A stretch of 43,396 nucleotides of DNA from Lysobacterales bacterium (lineage in GTDB: Bacteria; Pseudomonadota; Gammaproteobacteria; Xanthomonadales; SZUA-38), in NCBI GenBank assembly GCA_028285525.1, contig JANQOZ010000034.1:1-43396 (forward strand). Reading direction: 5' to 3'. Below are positions 33,057 through 40,404 of this stretch, one piece after another. Each line of letters opens with the position of its first letter. The stretch's first letter is position 1. Both the position numbers and the translations under genes were made by a program. The notes below the pieces were generated by a model, which was not told where the DNA came from, did no database searches, and was given only the letters and a program-made list of their open reading frames with translations.

Positions 33057-33081
33057 AAAAAAAAGCCGCGCTGAGCGCGGC
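33057..33081 (-). terminator. Intrinsic terminator of the small exported protein gene
   Basis: On the minus strand a perfect 7-base stem, GCCGCGC/GCGCGGC around TCA, is followed by eight T residues. It lies 25 bases after the stop of the gene at 33106-33426. This is the clearest rho-independent terminator in the window. Confidence 0.88.
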
Positions 33082-33105
33082 CTTCTGGTGGTGTTCAGGG
33101 TCGGA

Positions 33106-33426
33106 CTAATACTTGTGCCGGCAGCGAGGCAGCCACTGGTTCTCGCACAGGGACCGCAGCTCGCGCTTATGTCGGGTGGTTGCCGCGTAGCGCCCTTTGC
33201 GCTTGGCGACGTCCTCCAGCACCGTGATGCAGTCGTTGCGCAGCGCCGGCTTGTCGTCGTCGCCTTCGGGCATACAAACCGGGACGGGATCTGCGACTGT
33301 CTGGCTGTCGGATACTTGGAGAGTGGCAGCCGGTTCGGCTTCAGCTTTGGGCTCAGCCCAGGCGAGGGAGGTGATACACAGCGCTAGCGCCGCGATAACG
33401 ATTCGGGAATATTGCCCAGTTTCCAT
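33106..33426 (-). CDS. Small exported Cys-containing protein
   Basis: The 106-residue protein has a signal peptide (IVIAALALCITSLAWA) and a mature domain with four cysteines (VCMPEG, NDCITVL, LCENQWL, RCRHKY) and a basic, Arg/Lys/His-rich C-terminus. The cysteines could form two disulfides. I do not recognise the family. The ATG at 33426 is supported by GAGGG about seven bases upstream; a TTG at 33438 is less likely. It has its own candidate promoter and a strong terminator, so it is an independent unit between the ECF/kinase pair and nfeD. Confidence 0.75.
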   Translation of the reverse strand: METGQYSRIVIAALALCITSLAWAEPKAEAEPAATLQVSDSQTVADPVPVCMPEGDDDKPALRNDCITVLEDVAKRKGRYAATTRHKRELRSLCENQWLPRCRHKY

Positions 33427-33456
33427 AAGTGCCCTCAACCCTACTGCTTAACATCG

Positions 33457-33485
33457 ATACTACGCCAAACTTCGTAGGTGGTCCA
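33457..33485 (-). promoter_or_regulatory. Candidate promoter of the small exported protein gene
   Basis: On the minus strand TGGACC (-35, 33480-33485, four of six matches) and TAGTAT (-10, 33457-33462, four of six) are 17 bases apart. Predicted transcription would begin about 25 bases before the start codon. Confidence 0.45.
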
Positions 33486-33530
33486 GCCCAGGCAGTAGAC
33501 AGGGCGACAATAGATGAGCGGGCCGGCCAA

Positions 33531-33977
33531 TCAGTCGACTGGCTGCACCTCAAACACGACGCCGTCGACGCCGACCACCATCACCTTTTCGCCGGAACCG
33601 AGGTCCGGTCCGGACACCCGCCAGCTCGTATCGTCCACCTTGACCTTGCCGACACCGTTCACGATCGGCTCGTCCAGCGTAAAGACCCGCCCGACATATT
33701 GCTCGCCGCGACGGTTGAGCTTCGGCTGATCGGTTGGCGCGGGCTGGCGCTTCCGATAGCTCAGCCACGAGAGGATGCTGAGCACGGAGAACACTGAGAA
33801 CGACACCCACTGGATCTCCCAGCTCATGGGCAGAAAGAACAGCAGGATTCCGGTGGCCGCCGCCGCCAGACCCAGCCACAGAAAGAAACTCGCCGGCGCC
33901 ATCAGCTCGATGATCAGCAGCCCCAGCGCCAGGGCAAGCCAATGCCAGCTGTTCAGCGACTCCAGCAGGTCGATCAC
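33531..33977 (-). CDS. NfeD-family membrane protein
   Basis: The 148-residue protein has two or three membrane segments ([52 protein letters not shown]) and a C-terminal OB-fold-like NfeD domain ([35 protein letters not shown]). This is the short NfeD type without the serine-protease domain. It overlaps qmcA by four bases. NfeD and SPFH partners are thought to work together in membrane quality control or microdomains. Confidence 0.9.
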   Translation of the reverse strand: MIDLLESLNSWHWLALALGLLIIELMAPASFFLWLGLAAAATGILLFFLPMSWEIQWVSFSVFSVLSILSWLSYRKRQPAPTDQPKLNRRGEQYVGRVFTLDEPIVNGVGKVKVDDTSWRVSGPDLGSGEKVMVVGVDGVVFEVQPVD

Positions 33978-34984
33978 GGCTGCGGGTCACCGGGCATGAA
34001 GGGGTTGCCCGGGCCAGGCGTCCGGGGTGGTGACCGATCGTCATCCTCGTCCCCACCACCGCCGCCGCTGCCTTCCGCCGCCGAGGCTTTGGCCAGCTCC
34101 ATCACGCCGGCCACGGTGCCCAGCACGCCAGCCGTTTCCATCGGCAGCAGGATCATCTTCTGGTTCCTGGCCGTGCCGATTTCGCGCAGCGCCTCAACGT
34201 ACTTCTGCGCCACAAAATAGTTCACCGCCTGCACGTTTCCTTTGGCGATCGCCTGGGAAACCATGTGGGTGGCCTTGGCCTCAGCCTCCGCCAGACGCTC
34301 TCGGGCCTCGGCGTCCCGAAAGGCCGACTCTTTGCGACCTTCAGCTTCGAGCACCGCAGCGCGTTTTTCGCCTTCCGCGCGCAGTACCTCGGACTGCCGC
34401 TGACCTTCAGCTTCAAGCACGGTTGCGCGCTTCTCCCGCTCCGCTTTCATCTGCCGGGCCATGGCGTTGACGAGATCTCTCGGTGGCGTGATGTCCTTGA
34501 TCTCGATCCGGGTCACCTTGATACCCCAAGGGGTGGTGGCCTCGTCGACAACGCCGAGCAGGCGAGCGTTGATCTCGTCGCGCTTGGACAGGCTCTCGTC
34601 CAGATCCATGGCGCCAAGCACGGTCCGAATGTTTGTCATCACCAGGTTCAGCACCGCGTGCTCAAGCTGGTTCACCTCGTAGGCGGCCTTTGCGGCGTCG
34701 AGCGCCTGAAAAAAGACGACGCCGTCAACGGTGACCACCGCGTTGTCGCGGCTGATCACTTCCTGAGAGGGCACGTCGAGCACCCGCTCCATCATGTTGA
34801 TCTTGTGTCCGATGGCATCAACCCAGGGGATGATCAGGTGGAAACCGGGGTTCAGCGTTCGGATGTAGCGCCCGAAGCGCTCCACCGTATATTCAAACCC
34901 CTGGGGCACCACGCGCGCGCCCTTGATGACGGTGAGTACGGCAAACCCCACCAGCACGAGTACAAAGATGGTTGACGGTTCCAC
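33974..34984 (-). CDS. qmcA: SPFH/stomatin-like membrane protein QmcA
   Basis: The 336-residue protein has an N-terminal membrane helix ([15 protein letters not shown]), an SPFH domain ([55 protein letters not shown]) and a coiled coil with near-repeats [30 protein letters not shown]. An oligomerisation region ([18 protein letters not shown]) and an acidic Gly/Pro-rich tail follow. The start is GTG at 34984, 9 bases after speA. The ATGA overlap with nfeD makes a coupled pair. Confidence 0.93.
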   Translation of the reverse strand: MEPSTIFVLVLVGFAVLTVIKGARVVPQGFEYTVERFGRYIRTLNPGFHLIIPWVDAIGHKINMMERVLDVPSQEVISRDNAVVTVDGVVFFQALDAAKAAYEVNQLEHAVLNLVMTNIRTVLGAMDLDESLSKRDEINARLLGVVDEATTPWGIKVTRIEIKDITPPRDLVNAMARQMKAEREKRATVLEAEGQRQSEVLRAEGEKRAAVLEAEGRKESAFRDAEARERLAEAEAKATHMVSQAIAKGNVQAVNYFVAQKYVEALREIGTARNQKMILLPMETAGVLGTVAGVMELAKASAAEGSGGGGGDEDDDRSPPRTPGPGNPFMPGDPQP

Positions 34985-34993
34985 GTTCCGACC

Positions 34994-36895
34994 TCAGTTG
35001 CTGTCCCGGAGATAAGTATAGCTGTCCAGACTGTCGTGCAGCAGATCGAGCGCGGCGGGATCGTCCACGGCCAGCGCGGCAAACTTTTCCTGCAGCCACT
35101 GACGCTGGTAGCCCACCTCCTGCAGCACGTCCGCCGTGCTGTCTCCCCTGGAGCGAAGCACCACCTTCGGCTCGCCGTCCTCGGACCGCACCTCACAGAT
35201 CTGGGTTCGGCCCAGCAGGTTGTGGTTATCGCCAAGAATGTCCTGATAGGCGCCCACCAGGAAAACGGCCAGGCGCCGGTCCTGCCGCTGACCAAAGTCC
35301 GGGAGCGGCAGCGTCGGCTCGATGCCCCGTTCGGTGACGTAGCGGCTGATCTGTCCGTCAGAGTCGCAGGTCAGATCGTGCAGGACCGACGGCTGGGCCG
35401 GCGCCTCGGCCAGGCCCGACAGGGGCATGATGGGAAACACCTGTCCGATCGCCCAGGCGTCGGGTATCGACCGAAACACCGACAGATTGCAAAAGCAGCG
35501 CTGCGCGAGCAGCGTTGCCAGCTCGTCCGCCAAAGCGCGGGTGCGCCGGTTTTGTGGATCCAGCCTCTTGGCGACATCGCGGCAGAGCGCATAAAAGATT
35601 CTGTCCAGGCGCGCACGCTCGGCCAGGGACATGGCGCCGGCCGCGAAGGCGGCCTTGCCCGCGTCGAAAAGGTGCTGAGCTTCTGAAAAGCGTTCGCTGG
35701 GTGGTCCGTCCGCGGCGTCCGCCAGGAGCTGGGCAATCCCTTCGCCGTACTCGTTGCCGCTGGAGGCCTTCGACTCGTCGCTGCTCGTCGCCGAAGCGGT
35801 CCGGCTTTCGTCCAGCGCGGGCGGCGATTCGCTGCGGATGACCTCGGTCACCAGTACCGCATGATGCGCACTCAGGGCCCGGCCGGCCTCGGTGATGATA
35901 TCGGGGTGCGCCAGGCCGGCCGCGTCGCACGCTCGGGTAATGCCGCTGACCACCGCCGCCGCATAGTGGTCCATCCGATAATTCATGGAAAAGAACTCGC
36001 GCGAAGCTGCGCCCTCGTAGTCCACGCCCAGCCCGCCGCCGACGTCCACCTGGCTGATCCTGATGCCCCGCTGATGAAGCTCGCCCAGGTAGCGGCCCAG
36101 CTCGTCGAGCGCCTGCTGAATATCCCGGATGTTGGATATCTGGGACCCCATGTGGAAATGCACCATGTGCAGCCAGTGACTCAGCGCCTGACGCTCGAGC
36201 TCGTTTAACAGCCGATCGATCTGCGCCGGCCCCAGGCCGAACTTGGAGCGCTCGCCGCCGCTGTTCTGCCAGTGCCCGCCCGCCACCGAGGCCAGCTTCA
36301 GGCGCACGCCAAGCGTCGGCGTCTGGCCGGTTTCGCTGCACAGCCTGATGAGCAGGGGCAGCTCGTCCAGCGACTCCAGCACGATCGTTACCCGGCGGTC
36401 GAAGCGCTGACCGAGCAGCGCCAGCGTTAGATAATCCGGATCTTTGTAGCCGTTGCAGATAATCAGATCGTCGGGCGCACTGACCGCCAGCGCCGCCAGC
36501 AGCTCAGCCTTGCTGCCGGTCTCAACGCCCAGGCCCGAGCCTGCCGTCAGCTCTTCGACCAGCGACTGATGCTGGTTGACCTTAATCGGGTAAACCGGGG
36601 TGTAGCGCCCGCGGTAACCCTGCGCGTCGATCTGTGCCTCGAAGGCAGTCTGGAGCTGTGCCGCGCGGGTTTGCGCCAGCTCGGGAAAGGTCAGCAGCAG
36701 CGGCAAGGCTGCGCCGTGCTCCTCACGGGCCAGATCGACGAGGTGCGACAGCAACAGGGGCGGCTTTGAGGGGCCGAGCGGATAGACCATCGCGTCTCCG
36801 GCCGGGCTGATGTCAAACAAGCCCTCCGACCATTCCGGGACGCTGTAGAGCCTGGCCGAGCGACCCGCGCTCCAGGTGGGGTCAGCTCCCGGCAA
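34994..36895 (-). CDS. speA: Biosynthetic arginine decarboxylase
   Basis: SpeA is a PLP enzyme that converts arginine to agmatine, the first step of polyamine synthesis by this route. Family marks are SARLYSVPEWSEGLFDI, the PLP lysine in TPVYPIKVNQHQSLVEEL, ETGSKAELLAAL, ICNGYKDPDYL, ERSKFGLG and HFHMGSQISNI, VDVGGGLGVDYEG and ITEAGRAL. The 633-residue length is right. The start is most likely the TTG at 36895, overlapping the pmbA stop by 14 bases, because the family N-terminus begins just inside it. A Ser-rich insertion (RTASATSSDESKASSGNEYG) is visible mid-protein. Confidence 0.95.
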   Translation of the reverse strand: MPGADPTWSAGRSARLYSVPEWSEGLFDISPAGDAMVYPLGPSKPPLLLSHLVDLAREEHGAALPLLLTFPELAQTRAAQLQTAFEAQIDAQGYRGRYTPVYPIKVNQHQSLVEELTAGSGLGVETGSKAELLAALAVSAPDDLIICNGYKDPDYLTLALLGQRFDRRVTIVLESLDELPLLIRLCSETGQTPTLGVRLKLASVAGGHWQNSGGERSKFGLGPAQIDRLLNELERQALSHWLHMVHFHMGSQISNIRDIQQALDELGRYLGELHQRGIRISQVDVGGGLGVDYEGAASREFFSMNYRMDHYAAAVVSGITRACDAAGLAHPDIITEAGRALSAHHAVLVTEVIRSESPPALDESRTASATSSDESKASSGNEYGEGIAQLLADAADGPPSERFSEAQHLFDAGKAAFAAGAMSLAERARLDRIFYALCRDVAKRLDPQNRRTRALADELATLLAQRCFCNLSVFRSIPDAWAIGQVFPIMPLSGLAEAPAQPSVLHDLTCDSDGQISRYVTERGIEPTLPLPDFGQRQDRRLAVFLVGAYQDILGDNHNLLGRTQICEVRSEDGEPKVVLRSRGDSTADVLQEVGYQRQWLQEKFAALAVDDPAALDLLHDSLDSYTYLRDSN

Positions 36896-38261
36896 TGGTC
36901 AGGTCACCGACCAGGATCGACCCGCACCGGGTGCCCGCGCGTTCGTCGAGGTCGCTGCCCAGCGCCTGCACCCCGGCAAAGATATCCTTCAGATTACCGG
37001 CGATGGTCACCCCTTCCACCGCATGGGCAATTTCGCCGTTTTCGACCCAGAAGCCGGCGGCGCCGCGGGAGTAGTCGCCGGTGGTCACGCTCACGCCCTG
37101 CCCCATCATCTCGGTGACGATCAGGCCTCGCCCCATGTCCTTGATCAGGTCATCGAAGCTACGATCGCCGGGACGCAGCGTCAGGTTGTGCACACCGCCG
37201 GCGTTGCCGGTGGTGGTGAGGCCCAGCTTGCGAGCCGAGTAGCTGCCGAGCACGAAGCCGCGCAGCACGCCGTCAGCGACAATCTCGCGCTGTCGGCAGG
37301 CCACACCCTCACCATCGAAGCTGCTCGACCTTAAACCCCGCGGCAGCAGCGGTAGCTCCTCGATGGTGACAAACCCGGGAAAGAGCTGCTGATCGAGCTG
37401 GTCGCGCAGAAACGATGAACCGCGATAGAGATTTCCGCCGCTGATCGCCGACACCAGGTGGCCCAGGATCGTTCGCGCGGTCTCCGGCACAAACAGCACG
37501 GGAGCGCGGGTGGTGGCAATCGGTCGCGCACCGCAGCGCGCGGCAGCCCGCTGCGCCGCCCGGCGGCCGACCGTTTCGGCGTCCGCGAGGTCCCCAACGT
37601 GACGGCGGGTGTCGTACCAGTAGTCTCGCTGCATCGAGTCTCCGTCGCGGGCCAGCACCAGGCAGCTCAGCGAGTGCCGGGTGGAGCGTCGGCGCCCGAC
37701 AAAGCCGTGGCTGTTGGCGTACAGCGACACGGCGCTGCCGCTCGCCGTGCTGGCGCCCTCGGAGTTGTCGATCCGGTCGTCGGCGGCCAGCGCCACGGCC
37801 TCGGTTTGCGTGGCGAGTTCAATGGCCTCTTCAGGGCTGATGTCCCAGGGCGACCACAGGTCCAGGTCCGGCTGGTCGACCGCCATCAGGTCCGGGTCGG
37901 CCAGACCGTGGCAGGCATCTTCCTGCGTCACGCGCGCAATGGTGCAGGCCTGATCCAGCGATTTTTTGAGCGACAGGTCGCTCAGATCGGCGCTCGATGC
38001 GCTCCCCTTGCGCTGGCCGAAGTACACCGTCAGATTCAGCCCGCGGTCCTGGCTGTATTCCAGCGTCTCGACCTCTCCCATCCGCACCGTGGCGGAGATG
38101 CCCAGGTAGTTGCTGGCGCTCACCTCAGCGCCGTCAGCGCCGGCGGCACGTGCGCCGTCGAGCACCCGCTGCGCAATTTCGTGCAGCCGGTCCAGCTGAT
38201 CGGCGGACCAGGCGTCTTTACCCTCCGAAGGACTGTCGTTATGCTTTTTTTCTTCTGTCAT
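36882..38261 (-). CDS. pmbA: TldD/PmbA metalloprotease subunit PmbA (TldE)
   Basis: PmbA (TldE) is the non-catalytic half of the TldD-TldE protease, which processes peptides such as microcin B17 in E. coli. The protein has 459 residues with the family blocks ARAAGADGAEVSASNYLGI, NLTVYFGQRKGSASSADLS, LFVPETARTILGHLVSAISGG, SSSFDGEGVACRQREIVADG, TTGNAGGVHNLTL and GVSVTTGDYSRGAAGFWVEN. As expected, there is no HExxxH zinc motif. It starts 17 bases from the divergent darP and overlaps speA. Its partner tldD is at 38887-40359. Confidence 0.95.
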   Translation of the reverse strand: MTEEKKHNDSPSEGKDAWSADQLDRLHEIAQRVLDGARAAGADGAEVSASNYLGISATVRMGEVETLEYSQDRGLNLTVYFGQRKGSASSADLSDLSLKKSLDQACTIARVTQEDACHGLADPDLMAVDQPDLDLWSPWDISPEEAIELATQTEAVALAADDRIDNSEGASTASGSAVSLYANSHGFVGRRRSTRHSLSCLVLARDGDSMQRDYWYDTRRHVGDLADAETVGRRAAQRAAARCGARPIATTRAPVLFVPETARTILGHLVSAISGGNLYRGSSFLRDQLDQQLFPGFVTIEELPLLPRGLRSSSFDGEGVACRQREIVADGVLRGFVLGSYSARKLGLTTTGNAGGVHNLTLRPGDRSFDDLIKDMGRGLIVTEMMGQGVSVTTGDYSRGAAGFWVENGEIAHAVEGVTIAGNLKDIFAGVQALGSDLDERAGTRCGSILVGDLTIAGS

Positions 38262-38278
38262 GGCGGTGTTTGGTTGTT

Positions 38279-38830
38279 ATGTCCGACGAGCTTCCGGTCA
38301 GTAAATCTCAGCGCAAGCGCGAGGCTGCGGCGATGTTTGAGCTGGCCGGCCGACTGGTGGAAATGACCCCGGCCGAGCTGGCCAGCTTGAGCCTGGAACC
38401 TGCGCTTGTCGACCTGGTAAAAAAGGTTCAGGGCATCACGCGTTTTGTCGCCCGCAAGCGTGAGCTGATGTTTCTGGCCAAGCAGCTTCGGCGGGGGGAC
38501 CGCAGCGAGCTGCTGGCCGAGCTCGCGGCGGCGGAACAGCCGCAGCAGACCGAACGCGCCCAGCTTCATCGCCTTGAGGGCTGGCGAGACTATTTGCTGG
38601 CGGGCGGCCGGTCGGCGGTGAACGAGCTGAGCAGTCATCACGCGGGCATCGACCGCCCGAAGCTGGTCAGCCTGGTGAAAAAAGCCAACCTCGAGCGGGA
38701 GCGACAGCAGCCGCCGGCGTCGGCCCGGCTGCTGTTTCGGGCGCTGCGCGAGATCGACCAGGACACGCCGCTGCCCTCGCCTCCGGAGACAGCCAGCGAA
38801 GCAGAGCGGACGACGACGCCCGAAGGCTAG
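38279..38830 (+). CDS. darP: DarP/YjgA family ribosome-associated protein (DUF615)
   Basis: DarP (YjgA, DUF615) is a dual-action assembly factor of the 50S ribosomal subunit in E. coli. The 183-residue product matches the E. coli length and carries VSKSQRKREAAAMFELAGRL, KVQGITRFVARKRELMFLAK and LEGWRDYLLAGG. The ATG at 38279 is the natural start; the open frame begins further upstream, inside pmbA's antisense. It is divergent from pmbA with only 17 bases between start codons, the same arrangement as in E. coli, so its promoter must lie within pmbA. Confidence 0.93.
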   Translation: MSDELPVSKSQRKREAAAMFELAGRLVEMTPAELASLSLEPALVDLVKKVQGITRFVARKRELMFLAKQLRRGDRSELLAELAAAEQPQQTERAQLHRLEGWRDYLLAGGRSAVNELSSHHAGIDRPKLVSLVKKANLERERQQPPASARLLFRALREIDQDTPLPSPPETASEAERTTTPEG

Positions 38831-38886
38831 CGCCGCGCCGACCCGCGCGCTGCACGCCAGCGGGCGCAACGCGTGTTCGTGCGCCA

Positions 38887-40359
38887 TCAGGCCTGGGTGC
38901 CGCCGACAGTCATGCCGTCGATGCGGAGCGTCGGCTGACCCACGCCCACCGGCACACTCTGGCCGTTCTTGCCGCAGACCCCGACGCCAGCATCAAGTTC
39001 GAGATCGTTACCCACCATGCTGACCCGGGTCAGCGCCTCCGGTCCGTTACCGATCAGGGTTGCGCCCTTGACCGGTGCTCCGACCTTGCCGTCCTCGATC
39101 AGATAGGCCTCGCTGGCGGAAAACACAAACTGACCTGACGTGATATCCACCTGCCCGCCGCCGAAGTTCACCGCGTAAAGTCCGCGCTTCACCGACTTCA
39201 AAATCTCCTCGGGCTCGCTTTCGCCGGCCAGCATATAGGTGTTGGTCATGCGGGGCATCGGCAGGTGCGCAAAAGACTCGCGCCGGCCATTGCCCGTACT
39301 GGCCGTACCCATCAGGCGGCTGTTCATTTTGTCCTGCATGTAGCCGGTCAGTCGGCCGTTTTCGATCAGCACGGTGCGCTGGCTGGCGACGCCCTCGTCA
39401 TCGACGGTGAGTGAGCCGCGCCGATCGGCGATCGTGCCGTCGTCGACCACCGTGCAGAGCTCGCTGGCCACCATTTCGCCCATGCGGCCGCTGAACGCTG
39501 AGGTGCCTTTCCGGTTGAAGTCCCCCTCGAGACCGTGACCCACCGCTTCGTGCAGCAGCACCCCGGGCCAGCCCGGCCCGAGTACAACCGTCATGGAACC
39601 CGCCGGCGCGTCGACCGCCTCGAGGTTCACCAGGGCCTGGCGAACCGCCTGGCTCGCTGCCCGCTTCGCGTTGTCCTCGGTGAGCAGTTCCTGGTAGGTG
39701 TAGCGACCGCCGCAGCCGAAGGTCCCCGTCTCGCGCCGCTCGCCGCTGGCGGCGATGACCTGCACGTTGAGTCTGACCAGGGGCCGAACGTCACCGGCCA
39801 GCGTGCCGTCGCTGGCCGCTACCAGCACCACATCGTGGGTGGCAGCCACGCTGACGATCACCTGCTGAACCCGGCTGTCCTCCGCCCGGGCGAGTGCATC
39901 AATCTTCTGCAGCCAGGCGATCTTGTCTTCGTTGGGCAGGCTGTCCAGCGGGTCGGTCGGTACGTAGAGCACCGGGCTCGTCTGCGACTGCCAGGCCTGG
40001 GTGACCCCGCTCCGGCCCCCTCGCGCAATGGCGCGGGCGGCTTCGCTCGCGCTGGTCAGCGCGGGCAGCACGAGCTCGTCGGAGTAGGCAAAGCCGGTCT
40101 TCTCGCCGGCCATGGCCCGCGCGCCGGCCCCCTGCTCGATGTTGTGGTGGCCTTCTTTGACGATGCCGTCTTCGAGCACCCAGGATTCATGTCGGGAGAA
40201 CTGAAAATACAGATCTGCGGCATCCACCGAGGGCGCCATCAGGGTGCCCAGCAGCGTTTCGAGATCACTTTCGTTGAGGCCGCCGGGCTGCAGGAGCTGC
40301 TGCCGGGCCAGTGCCAGAGAGTCGGTCATGGAGGTTAACTGTGTGTCTACAGGGGTCAT
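38887..40359 (-). CDS. tldD: TldD metalloprotease subunit
   Basis: TldD is the zinc-bearing half of the TldD-TldE protease. The zinc motif [11 protein letters not shown] (His270, Glu271, His275) is the family HExxxH. Other marks are [66 protein letters not shown] and [20 protein letters not shown]. The 490-residue length fits. A second in-frame ATG (40329) would remove ten residues. It lies 45 bases downstream of yhdP, an arrangement conserved in many Gammaproteobacteria. Confidence 0.95.
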   Translation of the reverse strand: MTPVDTQLTSMTDSLALARQQLLQPGGLNESDLETLLGTLMAPSVDAADLYFQFSRHESWVLEDGIVKEGHHNIEQGAGARAMAGEKTGFAYSDELVLPALTSASEAARAIARGGRSGVTQAWQSQTSPVLYVPTDPLDSLPNEDKIAWLQKIDALARAEDSRVQQVIVSVAATHDVVLVAASDGTLAGDVRPLVRLNVQVIAASGERRETGTFGCGGRYTYQELLTEDNAKRAASQAVRQALVNLEAVDAPAGSMTVVLGPGWPGVLLHEAVGHGLEGDFNRKGTSAFSGRMGEMVASELCTVVDDGTIADRRGSLTVDDEGVASQRTVLIENGRLTGYMQDKMNSRLMGTASTGNGRRESFAHLPMPRMTNTYMLAGESEPEEILKSVKRGLYAVNFGGGQVDITSGQFVFSASEAYLIEDGKVGAPVKGATLIGNGPEALTRVSMVGNDLELDAGVGVCGKNGQSVPVGVGQPTLRIDGMTVGGTQA

Positions 40360-40404
40360 TTCAACAGATGCCCGCGGCGGAAGCGAGCGGGCGGAGGCGG
40401 TTGC

